From contig JAHELS010000015.1 in the NCBI GenBank assembly GCA_024644085.1, positions 1 through 53,488 on the forward strand: a DNA stretch of 53,488 bases, in the 5' to 3' direction. The notes beneath the pieces were generated by a model. The model saw only the letters and a list, made by a program, of their open reading frames with translations. It did no database searches and was not told where the DNA came from. Source of the DNA: Rhodopirellula sp. GTDB taxonomy: Bacteria; Planctomycetota; Planctomycetia; Pirellulales; Pirellulaceae. The first letter of the stretch is position 1. Each line of letters begins with the position of its first letter. The position numbers and the translations under genes are program-made. This document shows, one piece after another, positions 44,610 to 52,829 of this stretch.

Positions 44610-45158
44610 TTGAGCGAACTTTCCGAGTCAAGCGGCAAGAGCGCCGCTGAGTTTCGCGCCGAGGATATCACGCGTCCAGCGCCGGTTCTGTTGAAGTATT
44701 ACATCCTCTGCAGCTTCCTCGCTGGACCTTTCTTTCCGTTCGCGCTCGTTCCGCTGATCTTCAAGTACATCACGCTTCGGTACCGCTTCGACGAAAGCGG
44801 GATCGCGATGCAATGGGGAGTTTTGTTTCGCCGCGAAATCTACCTGACCTATCGTCGCATCCAAGACATTCACTTAACGCGCAACATCGTCCAGCGGTGG
44901 CTTGGATTGGCGACCCTCGCGGTGCAAACTGCCTCCGGCAGCGCGACGCCGGAAATGAGCATTGAAGGCATCCTTGAGGCCGAACCACTGCGAGATCATC
45001 TGTACGCGAAAATGCGAGGGGCGCGTGGCGAGTCGGACGAACCACACCAGGGTGAAACCGACGAGGATGACGCGATCCTGGCTTTGCTTGGTGAAATTCG
45101 TGACTCAATGCGGCAACTTGCTGACCAATCGTCCCCCGGCGGAGACGCAAGCGCATGA
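44610..45158 (+). CDS. Bacterial PH-domain (YdbS-like) membrane protein, first of a pair
   Basis: 182 residues with a TTG start at 44610; GGGAGA lies upstream, and an ATG at 44605 is followed at once by a stop. Two hydrophobic segments around 28-55 form a hairpin (LLKYYILCSFLAGPFF, PFALVPLIFKYITL). The bPH2-type domain follows: YRFDESGIAMQWGVLFRREIYL and RRIQDIHLTRNIVQRWLGLATLAVQTASG (in parts). A short acidic C-terminal helix region ends the protein. Such proteins are membrane-bound and of unknown biochemical role; in Bacillus the YdbS/YdbT pair affects resistance to a bacteriocin. The next gene starts within its stop codon. Confidence 0.85.
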   Translation: MSELSESSGKSAAEFRAEDITRPAPVLLKYYILCSFLAGPFFPFALVPLIFKYITLRYRFDESGIAMQWGVLFRREIYLTYRRIQDIHLTRNIVQRWLGLATLAVQTASGSATPEMSIEGILEAEPLRDHLYAKMRGARGESDEPHQGETDEDDAILALLGEIRDSMRQLADQSSPGGDASA

Positions 45159-45901
45159 GCAACGCAAATGACTCGGCGACGGCACAGTCATGGCTGTACG
45201 AGGGCATTTGGGGAATGCTTTCCGGTTTTTTCTGCGTCCCGCGCACCTCTCCGATCCTGCCCGCGATAGATCGTGAATCGGTTGTCTCACGCAAGCCTTC
45301 ACCCGGCTTTTTGAGATATCTGAAATTCCAGTTTTGGGTCAGCATCGCGATCATAACGATCATTGTCATGGTGGCTTCGATCGTCATCTTGATCGCAAGT
45401 GAAGAGCCACTCGTGCTGATTGGCTCCGTGGCGGTCGTCATCTTGTTCGCTGCAATCAGCCTGATTGGATACCTGGCGATCTATTTGCGTTTCGACACGA
45501 CATGGTATGTCTTCAGCGATCGCAGCATGCGTCTGCGGCGTGGGATCTGGTTGATTCGTGAATCGACGATCACATTCGAGAACGTCCAAAACGTCAAAGT
45601 CACGCAGGGCCCGCTGCAACGATTCTTCGGGATCGCCAATGTTGTCGTGGAAACCGCGGGCGGCGGCGGAGCAGTGAACGAGGCAGGCGCCGGCCTCGGC
45701 ATGCACGCCGGATTGATCGAAGGGGTTGCCGAGGCAGCGGAAATCCGCGATTCAATCATGAGCCGCGTGAAGACCACCAAGACGACTGGCCTGGGTGATG
45801 AGGAAACCGGCACAGCGCATCCTGCGTCGAACTGGTCACCACGGCACGTGGAAACGCTGCGTGAAATCCGTGATCTCGCCAAACAACTCGCTCATCGCTG
45901 A
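45155..45901 (+). CDS. Bacterial PH-domain membrane protein, second of a pair
   Basis: 248 residues, ATGA overlap with the previous gene. Two adjacent transmembrane segments occur at about 60-82 and 88-110 (ITIIVMVASIVILIAS, SVAVVILFAAISLIGYLAIYL in parts). The bPH2 domain follows from 112: FDTTWYVFSDRSMRLRRGIWL, FENVQNVKVTQGPLQRFFG and NVVVETAGGGG. The layout mirrors that of the first protein (YVFSD / RRIQD versus YRFDE / NVQNV), so they are paralogues that probably act together. The last 60 residues are charged and helical. Function is unknown; the ABC-2 pair upstream is on the same strand but 100 nt away. Confidence 0.85.
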   Translation: MSNANDSATAQSWLYEGIWGMLSGFFCVPRTSPILPAIDRESVVSRKPSPGFLRYLKFQFWVSIAIITIIVMVASIVILIASEEPLVLIGSVAVVILFAAISLIGYLAIYLRFDTTWYVFSDRSMRLRRGIWLIRESTITFENVQNVKVTQGPLQRFFGIANVVVETAGGGGAVNEAGAGLGMHAGLIEGVAEAAEIRDSIMSRVKTTKTTGLGDEETGTAHPASNWSPRHVETLREIRDLAKQLAHR

Positions 45902-45913
45902 GGCCGGTCGAGC

Positions 45914-48094
45914 TCAACCTCCGATGCCTGCGAGCCAGATCAATAGCGCGATGACAAGGAAACAAACGACGCACGCGGCGAGGAACCCGACAACATCCTT
46001 CACGGTCGGCTTGACGAATTCCCAATCTGAATCTGGGAACAGCTTTCGTGTCCGCGTTGTTTCGGGTGATGCGTACGCCTGCTCGAGAATGCGTTGATCC
46101 GCAGCGTGATCCGCCAGAACCGGCGTATTCATTTTTGCAAAATAGCGGTCGAGCACGCGCTCATCCTCGCGTGGAGTGAAAAGGGACAGCAGAATCAGCA
46201 CCAAAAACGGAGTTAACAAACGGGCCGGCAAGCGGAGCGTTTCCAATGTCGCCTTGGACGCCTCTGATAAATCAATTCCAACAACCGAGTACAACAAGAA
46301 ATCGATATTCAGTGATCCCTGCCCGACTTGGGCTCCGGTAATTCGCTCGACGCGAACCTGTGTGCTTCCTTCCTGGTGCTCGCTGACCAATTCAACCTCG
46401 GCCGCGTCCTTGGGTTTAACACCGCCTCGCCAATAGATCGCCTGGCCGCCGCTCTTCATGGAGATCGTGATGGGTTCACCCACGGTCGCTTTGGGCGGCT
46501 CGGGCCCGAGTGAATCGAGCGCCGCCTCGTACCTGGTCGTGGCTTCGGGGTGATCGGACGCATCACGCTTTTCCATCAGGTTCTGTTGCGCGCCGATCCA
46601 CGCTTCATGACGCGCGACATCCGAGTCGGTCGCCAAGCGATCGAATGTCCTGGTGACAATTTGCGTCGTCGTCGTCAGGGATGCGCTTTCGCGAAGCCCG
46701 GGATTGATGACCGGGATCGCAAATGGCAACACGAAAAAAATCAACAGCGATGCGAAGATGGTTCCCCAAACCGCCGTTCGGTTGGCCCGTCGCCAATACA
46801 TGCCAACCCAGAATGGTGCTGCGAAAAGAATCGGTAACTCCATCGCCATTTTGAATTGGCCGAAGACGTCGGCGTAGGTCAAAGCCACAACGGACGCGCC
46901 GAGAATGATTATCAATCCCGTGATCCGTCCGACCATCACATACTTCTTCTCGTCCGCATCGGGATCGATGTAGGCGGCATAAACATTTCGTACGACCAGC
47001 GCGGAGGTGACGATCATGTAGGTGTCGGCGGAACTCATCATCGCCGCCAACAAACAAGCGAGCATCAGCCCGACGAGCCCAAGATTAAGCGGACCGAGGA
47101 TCTCACGTGCCGCCACGCCCCAAACACGATCGGGGTCCTCCGCAATCTCACTGCTGCCGGCCAACAGCGCGAGGGCAATCAGCGCCGTCAACGCCCATCC
47201 GACCGTGCAGAGACGTTTCAAAAAGTTGCCGACCACCAATCCGATGCGAGCCTCATCCTCGCTCTTTGCCGAACCACCGCCGGTCGCAATGAAGTGCGGC
47301 TGGACAACAATCCCCACCATCCCCAACAACGACAGCGAGACGATGTACTGGATCGGAAACTCGCCGCTGCTCGGTCCCGAAAACAAACTGAAGTAATCTC
47401 CCGACACCCGATCGTGCATGATCCGGAAACCATCCATCAAACCGTCCTGGCCTTCGCCGCCGTATTGCGCGGCCAGTGCCCAGAGTCCGTACGGAATCAG
47501 TAGGACCGAGAGCAGAATGATGAACAGGCCCTGGATCAAATCGGTCCAGTAGGCTGCGGTCAGTCCACCGAGCACGCCATAGACAATCACGACCCCGGCA
47601 ATCAACGGAATCAACGTGTACCTCAACTCGTACCCGAACAAACCCGTTTCGACTCCCATCAGCGGGACAGCGAACTTGGCGATCGCCGAAAGCATTGTCG
47701 ACAAATAGAACATGTAAAATACGATCGCAAACAGCGTGTAGGCCGCGCCCATTGATCGCGATTGGTACCTTTCGACAAACCAGTCGCCAAGTGTCAGATG
47801 TCGCATTCGGCGGTACCACACCGCGGTGATCCAGTAGATCGGTGTCACGAACAACCACATCAACGCCGACCAAACACCGCTAAGCCCACTTGTCCACCCG
47901 GTGCGACCGACCGTGACCGGCTCGTGCGCGCCGGTCCCCGCGCCAAAGGCAGCAAAGGTTTGCAACAATTTGCCAAAACCTCGCCCGCCCATGAAATAGT
48001 CTTCTTGGTTGCTGACGCGGCGCATTGCCCACAGCCCGATCGCAATCATGATGGCGAAGTAGGAAATCAGGACGAAGTAGTCGATTGGTTGCAT
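45914..48094 (-). CDS. Sodium:solute symporter (SSS family) with large extra loop
   Basis: 726 residues; typical SSS members are 480-600. The SSS start is clear: YFVLISYFAIMIAIGLWAMRRVSNQEDYFMGGR in parts, followed by the unwound TM1 region with GAGTGAHEP. ALMWLFVTPIYWITAVWYRR, LLAAMMSSADTYMIVTSALV (Na+ site Ser cluster) and GLIIILGASVVALTYAD follow in order. About 13-14 helices are expected. A segment of about 157 residues (463-619) sits between two late helices and is hydrophilic, probably an outside-facing domain. The substrate cannot be told from sequence; sugar, sialate or solute uptake is possible. It is divergent from the ABC exporter gene, with a 172-bp gap. Confidence 0.88.
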   Translation of the reverse strand: MQPIDYFVLISYFAIMIAIGLWAMRRVSNQEDYFMGGRGFGKLLQTFAAFGAGTGAHEPVTVGRTGWTSGLSGVWSALMWLFVTPIYWITAVWYRRMRHLTLGDWFVERYQSRSMGAAYTLFAIVFYMFYLSTMLSAIAKFAVPLMGVETGLFGYELRYTLIPLIAGVVIVYGVLGGLTAAYWTDLIQGLFIILLSVLLIPYGLWALAAQYGGEGQDGLMDGFRIMHDRVSGDYFSLFSGPSSGEFPIQYIVSLSLLGMVGIVVQPHFIATGGGSAKSEDEARIGLVVGNFLKRLCTVGWALTALIALALLAGSSEIAEDPDRVWGVAAREILGPLNLGLVGLMLACLLAAMMSSADTYMIVTSALVVRNVYAAYIDPDADEKKYVMVGRITGLIIILGASVVALTYADVFGQFKMAMELPILFAAPFWVGMYWRRANRTAVWGTIFASLLIFFVLPFAIPVINPGLRESASLTTTTQIVTRTFDRLATDSDVARHEAWIGAQQNLMEKRDASDHPEATTRYEAALDSLGPEPPKATVGEPITISMKSGGQAIYWRGGVKPKDAAEVELVSEHQEGSTQVRVERITGAQVGQGSLNIDFLLYSVVGIDLSEASKATLETLRLPARLLTPFLVLILLSLFTPREDERVLDRYFAKMNTPVLADHAADQRILEQAYASPETTRTRKLFPDSDWEFVKPTVKDVVGFLAACVVCFLVIALLIWLAGIGG

Positions 48095-48266
48095 CGTCGG
48101 GAACGGAGTCGATCCGTTGGCCAGGGGAAGGGCAGGGCGGCAATCGCGGAGGGTGCGGCCAGTTTAGTGCCTCGTGTCGCTCAGCGGGGGCTCGCGTCCA
48201 CGGTGACCCAATGGTCGATCCAATCGAGCGGTTGTCGAATTCGCTGCTCGACACTACCAATTAGCT

Positions 48267-50249
48267 ATGCCCACCGAGCCGAGTCGCAGCCGTTTTTCCG
48301 AATATCGCCAAAGAGTCCGCGAGCGAAACGCCCGCGGTGAGCGCCCCCGGCCTCATGGTCATGGGCATCACGGTCATAGCCCCCACGGTCATGGCGAGCA
48401 GGCCCCGACAAAACTGGGTAGCCGAGATCGCAGCTTCGGCGAATTGTTCAAGGAGTTTTTGCGGCTCACCTCGAGCCATCGGCGACAAATCATTCTCTCT
48501 CTGGTGCTGTTGACGATCGGTATCGGTCTGCGGCTGATCCCACCCTTTGGGACCAAGCTGGCAATCGACTCAGCGCTCACCGATCCTCCCAAGCCGCTAC
48601 CGGCGTGGGTGGAGTCGTTGACGCTGCCGGGTTCGACGATGTCTTTACCGAGTTCGCCGATGGGACTGCTCGTGGCGATCGCCGTGGTGGTCGTCGTGGT
48701 GACAATCATTTCGACGATCGTGCACCTGGCCAGCCGTTGGATGGCAACCAAGGCCGTCAATCAGACTCAAGTGTCGATTCGACGCAAAGTATTTGACCAT
48801 GCAATCAAGTTGCCGCTCAATCAGGTGTACAGCATGCGAAGTGGAGGCGTGGCCAGCCTGATTCGCGAAGACGCCGGCGGCGTGTCCGACTTGATCTTCA
48901 GCATGCTGTACAACCCCTGGCGAGCCATCGTCCAATTCACCGGCAGCTTGATCATCTTGATGCTGGTGGATTGGAAATTGATGGTCGGTGGGTTGATGTT
49001 GCTGCCCGTCGTGTGGGTCACGCACCGAACGTGGATCAATCGTATCCGACCTCTTTACCGGGACATTCGCAAGCAGCGTCAACAAATCGACGGTAACGCC
49101 ACCGAGACCTTCGGCGGCATCCGCGTCGTGCGAACCTTTTCGCGCAGCCGCAGCGAATCGTCCCGTTTTGTTCGCGAAGGCGATTTTCTAGTGCGTCAGC
49201 AACTGTTCACGTGGTGGTGGACACGGATCATCGAAACGATCTGGGAGGTCGTCATTCCGATCGCGTCGACGGGACTGTTGCTCTATGGCGGATACCAAAT
49301 CATCGGCGGCGAGCTGACACTTGGTGACTTGATGATGTTCTTGGTCTACTTGACCATGCTGCTCGATCCCTTGGCGACCATTGCCGCCAGCGCTGTGTCA
49401 TTCCAAAACAATCTCGCGGGACTGGACCGTGTGCTCGACGTGCTCGAAACGAAAGAAGAATTGCCAAGCCGCAACGCATCGGTCGGATTGAATCGCAACG
49501 ACGTCCGCGGAGCGATCTCGATCAGGAATGTCTCCTTTGTCTATCCCGATTCCAAGCCGACCGTGCTCAGCGATATCTCGCTCGAGATCGCAGCCGGCGA
49601 AACGGTCGCGTTGGTTGGACGAAGCGGAGCCGGGAAGACCACGCTCACCAATCTGATCGCCCGCTTCTATGATCCGACCTCCGGCAGCATCTGCCTGGAT
49701 GGGCGTGACCTGCGCGATATCGAACTCGGCTCCTATCGCAGTCTGCTCGGTATCGTCGAACAGGACGTTTTTCTGTTCGACGGAACGATTCGCGAGAACA
49801 TCGCCTACGCTCGCAAACGGTCAACCGAAAAGGAAGTGATTGCCGCGGCCGATGCGGCGGCAGCCGACGAATTCATTCGCCGGTTGCCAGGCGGATACGA
49901 CACCATGATCGGCGAACGGGGCGTCAAGTTATCCGGCGGTCAGCGGCAACGAATTGCGATCGCCCGTGCGATCCTGGCCGACCCGGTCTTACTGGTGCTC
50001 GACGAAGCAACCAGCAATCTGGACAGTGAAAGCGAACGGTTGATCCAGGCAAGCCTTGGCGAACTACTCGAGGACCGCACAGCACTCGTGATCGCACACC
50101 GCTTGAGCACAATTGCCGGGGCCGACAAGATCGTCGTGCTCGAGGACGGACGCGTCGTCGAAGTCGGGACACACGACGAATTGCTTCGTGACGGAGGCCG
50201 CTACCGTGACATGGTCTACTTGCAAATGAGCGAAGGAGTCGCCACTTAG
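48267..50249 (+). CDS. MsbA-like half-size ABC exporter with a His-rich N-terminal tail
   Basis: 660 residues. Residues 1-50 are cytoplasmic and basic, with seven His within a 14-residue stretch (HGHGHHGHSPHGHG, about 30-43). Six transmembrane helices follow (IILSLVLLTIGIGLRLI to TLGDLMMFLVYLTMLLDPLATI). The ATPase has Walker A GRSGAGKTT near 452, Q-loop VEQDVFLFDG, signature KLSGGQRQR, Walker B VLLVLDEATSNLD, and H-loop IAHRLS; all catalytic residues are intact. Homodimeric exporters of this type move lipid A, other lipids or peptides outward. The His-rich tail may bind metal. No membrane-fusion partner is encoded nearby. Confidence 0.93.
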   Translation: MPTEPSRSRFSEYRQRVRERNARGERPRPHGHGHHGHSPHGHGEQAPTKLGSRDRSFGELFKEFLRLTSSHRRQIILSLVLLTIGIGLRLIPPFGTKLAIDSALTDPPKPLPAWVESLTLPGSTMSLPSSPMGLLVAIAVVVVVVTIISTIVHLASRWMATKAVNQTQVSIRRKVFDHAIKLPLNQVYSMRSGGVASLIREDAGGVSDLIFSMLYNPWRAIVQFTGSLIILMLVDWKLMVGGLMLLPVVWVTHRTWINRIRPLYRDIRKQRQQIDGNATETFGGIRVVRTFSRSRSESSRFVREGDFLVRQQLFTWWWTRIIETIWEVVIPIASTGLLLYGGYQIIGGELTLGDLMMFLVYLTMLLDPLATIAASAVSFQNNLAGLDRVLDVLETKEELPSRNASVGLNRNDVRGAISIRNVSFVYPDSKPTVLSDISLEIAAGETVALVGRSGAGKTTLTNLIARFYDPTSGSICLDGRDLRDIELGSYRSLLGIVEQDVFLFDGTIRENIAYARKRSTEKEVIAAADAAAADEFIRRLPGGYDTMIGERGVKLSGGQRQRIAIARAILADPVLLVLDEATSNLDSESERLIQASLGELLEDRTALVIAHRLSTIAGADKIVVLEDGRVVEVGTHDELLRDGGRYRDMVYLQMSEGVAT

Positions 50250-50332
50250 TCCGCATTGGGTCAATGCCGCCAATTGATGAAACTCGTTATATTGGCGATG
50301 CGTCGCTTCGTTCCCCCTCGATTTTTTTACCT

Positions 50333-51628
50333 ATGACCAGAGCTCTCCTTTCCTACGTTGGCTGCATTTCGATGCTCACTCTGTCCGTGCCATTCGCCGT
50401 CGGCGGTGACGCGGATTGGCCACAGTGGCGGGGCCCCAACCGCGACGGCCACGCGGCGCCGCAGGATCTGATGAAGTCATGGCCCGAGGGCGGCCCGGAT
50501 CAAGCTTGGGAATTCAACCAGGCGGGCCGCGGATACTCCACCCTCGCGATCTTCGATGGTCGGATCTATACGCTCGGATCGAGTGAAGGTGAATGCTTCG
50601 CGATTTGCATCAACGCAAAGGATGGCAGCGAGCATTGGCGCACGACCATCTCGCGAGCCAGCGTCTCGGAGGATTACAACCACGGCTGGGGAGGCGGCCC
50701 GCGCAGCACCCCCACAATCGATGGAGACCAGGTCTTCGTGCTCAGCGACATCGGCATCCTCGCTTCGCTTGATCGGACCAGCGGTGATGTGCAGTGGAAG
50801 ACCGATTTGGTTAACGACCACGAAGGCAAGATCCCGGTTTGGGGCTACAGCGACTCGCCCCTTGTCGACGGCGACCGCGTCGTTGTGACTCCCGGGGAAT
50901 CAAATTTTCTCCTTGCGGTCGATCGAAAAACCGGCAACCGCGTCTGGGCAAGCAAGGGTGTCACCCAGGGGGCTCAATATGTGTCGATCATGAAAGGCAC
51001 GGTCGGATCGGTCAGTTATTACGTCACCGCCAGCAAGCAAGGGCTCTTCGCATTCGATACAGAATCGGGCGAACAACTCTTTTCCGACACCTCGACCGGA
51101 AACACAGTGGCTGTCATCCCGACTCCCATCGTCGACGGCGATCGGCTATATCACACCAGCGATTACGGAGCGGGCAACACTTTATTGAAACTCACCAGCG
51201 AGGGGCCGGGAGATCTAACGGCGGACTCGGTTTACCACCTTGCCGACAAGACGATGCGAAACCATCACGGCGGTGTTGTGTTGGTCGACGAAACCATTTA
51301 CGGATTCAGCAAGGCCAACGGTGGCGTGTGGATGGCCCAGGACCTGACCAGCGGTGAAACGCTGTGGGAAGAAAAGTTGCGCCCCAACCGCAGCGGATCG
51401 ATCTGTTTTGCCGACGGCCATCTGTACTGCTACAACGACACCGATGGCACGCTTTGCCTCGTCGAAGCGACGCGCGAAGGCTGGATCGAGAAAGGCAAAT
51501 TGAAACTCCCGCGACAAACCGAGCTGCCACGAGATAAAGGAGCCATCTGGGCGCACCCCGTCATCGCCGATGGCAAGCTGTTGATTCGCGACCAAGACTT
51601 GATCTTCGCCTACGAAATTGGGGAATAG
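50333..51628 (+). CDS. Exported PQQ-type beta-propeller protein
   Basis: 431 residues from the ATG at 50333; a Sec signal (LSYVGCISMLTLSVPFAVGG) ends before DADWPQWRGPNRDG, the planctomycete signature of this family. Repeats of about 45-50 residues follow with the blade pattern GRIYTLGSSEGECFAICINAKDGSEHWR and VFVLSDIGILASLDRTSGDVQWK in parts, consistent with a 7-8 blade propeller. No residues diagnostic of PQQ or metal binding are obvious, so it is probably a binding/scaffold or degradative accessory protein and not a quinoprotein dehydrogenase. It lies 83 nt after the ABC exporter gene, on the same strand. Confidence 0.88.
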   Translation: MTRALLSYVGCISMLTLSVPFAVGGDADWPQWRGPNRDGHAAPQDLMKSWPEGGPDQAWEFNQAGRGYSTLAIFDGRIYTLGSSEGECFAICINAKDGSEHWRTTISRASVSEDYNHGWGGGPRSTPTIDGDQVFVLSDIGILASLDRTSGDVQWKTDLVNDHEGKIPVWGYSDSPLVDGDRVVVTPGESNFLLAVDRKTGNRVWASKGVTQGAQYVSIMKGTVGSVSYYVTASKQGLFAFDTESGEQLFSDTSTGNTVAVIPTPIVDGDRLYHTSDYGAGNTLLKLTSEGPGDLTADSVYHLADKTMRNHHGGVVLVDETIYGFSKANGGVWMAQDLTSGETLWEEKLRPNRSGSICFADGHLYCYNDTDGTLCLVEATREGWIEKGKLKLPRQTELPRDKGAIWAHPVIADGKLLIRDQDLIFAYEIGE

Positions 51629-51685
51629 ACCGTCGAAGAACACTCGTCATCGCTACTTGTCGGTCCCTTAGCGGTGGTCGATTCG

Positions 51686-52732
51686 CTATCGCTGGTAAAT
51701 CGGCAGATAGCCTCGGTCGAGTTGCAGCATGATCAGGTTGCATGCGGTGACGTAGACGGGATGAATCTGGCCCTCCCAGTATCCGTCGGGTCGCTGCTCG
51801 CTGACGATCCGGTCGTAGAGCCGGTCACGGAACGAATGCCACAAATCGTTCCCTTGGCGGTACACCACCTGGCTGTAGTAAAGATAGGTGTAGTGCCAGT
51901 GTCCAAACGCACGCGTGCCGTCGCTGATGTCATGCAACGACTCCTTGGCGTACTTCAGCATTTCGGGAACATGCTCGCTGTCGTAGTCACCGGCGTTATA
52001 AAGTGCGGCGAGTGCGGCGGCTGTGATCGCCGGCCGGCTGCTGCCCTTTTGGCGAGAGCTGTAACTGATACCGCCGTCGGGATTTTTGCAGCCGTAGATG
52101 TACTGCTTCGCATTGTCGATCACTTTCCCGCTGACCGGAATGCCCGCATTGCGACATCCACGCAAACCCTGTACCTGAGTGATCGTCGTTGAACCTTCGT
52201 CAAAGTCATTTCCTTCTCTTGCCGAAACGTATCCCCAACCGCCGGCGGCGGTCTGCGCGTTGCCACTGAATTCAACCGCCTTGGTCAAAACATCCACCAA
52301 CTCCTCGCGACGATCGAGCAGTCCCTCTTCGCCGAGAACCTGTGAGAGGAACAGCATCGAAAAGCCGTGCCCGTAGGTGTAGCGGGAATCGGTTTGTGGA
52401 TCACCGATCAATCCGTTGCTCCGACTTTTGCTGATCAGGTAATCCGACGCGCGGGCAATTTCTTTGGCGTAAGGACCCTGCGTCGTTGTGCTGCCGCTCG
52501 CGATCAACGCCGTTCCGGCCAACGCCGCCATCGCGGTTGGATAGACCTGGGTGTTCCACTGGCCGCGCGATGACTGTGTTCGGCTGAGCCAGTTGAGTCC
52601 TTTGGTGACCGACTCGTTCCAGCGGGCACGACGATTCTCATCAGCCGCCAGCAGCGATTGCCCGGTGGCCCCGGCCGCGGTCAAGATCGTCGCGGTCCGA
52701 AGCCATTGTCGCCGGGTTTGTGTGGAATGCAT
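51686..52732 (-). CDS. Tat-exported prenyltransferase/squalene-oxidase-repeat protein
   Basis: 348 residues from the ATG at 52730-52732. The twin-arginine signal TRRQWLRTATILTAAG (RR at 7-8) is followed by a mature part with several repeats of the QxxxGxW type: SRGQWNTQVYPTAMAALAG, TAAGGWGYVSARE, NPDGGISYSSRQK and RPDGYWEGQIHP. The fold would be an alpha-alpha barrel like that of terpene cyclases and protein prenyltransferases. There is no DxDD motif of squalene-hopene cyclases and no zinc set, so catalytic activity is doubtful; planctomycetes encode many such repeat proteins of unknown role. Its 97-bp upstream gap separates it from mutM. Confidence 0.87.
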   Translation of the reverse strand: MHSTQTRRQWLRTATILTAAGATGQSLLAADENRRARWNESVTKGLNWLSRTQSSRGQWNTQVYPTAMAALAGTALIASGSTTTQGPYAKEIARASDYLISKSRSNGLIGDPQTDSRYTYGHGFSMLFLSQVLGEEGLLDRREELVDVLTKAVEFSGNAQTAAGGWGYVSAREGNDFDEGSTTITQVQGLRGCRNAGIPVSGKVIDNAKQYIYGCKNPDGGISYSSRQKGSSRPAITAAALAALYNAGDYDSEHVPEMLKYAKESLHDISDGTRAFGHWHYTYLYYSQVVYRQGNDLWHSFRDRLYDRIVSEQRPDGYWEGQIHPVYVTACNLIMLQLDRGYLPIYQR

Positions 52733-52829
52733 TGCAAGCCTTTGTTGTTCACATGACGCGGTGTCGGCCTCCCCCAAGAGGAACCCCGCACGCTCGCATT
52801 GTACTGGGACCGGACTTGAGAAAGAAACT

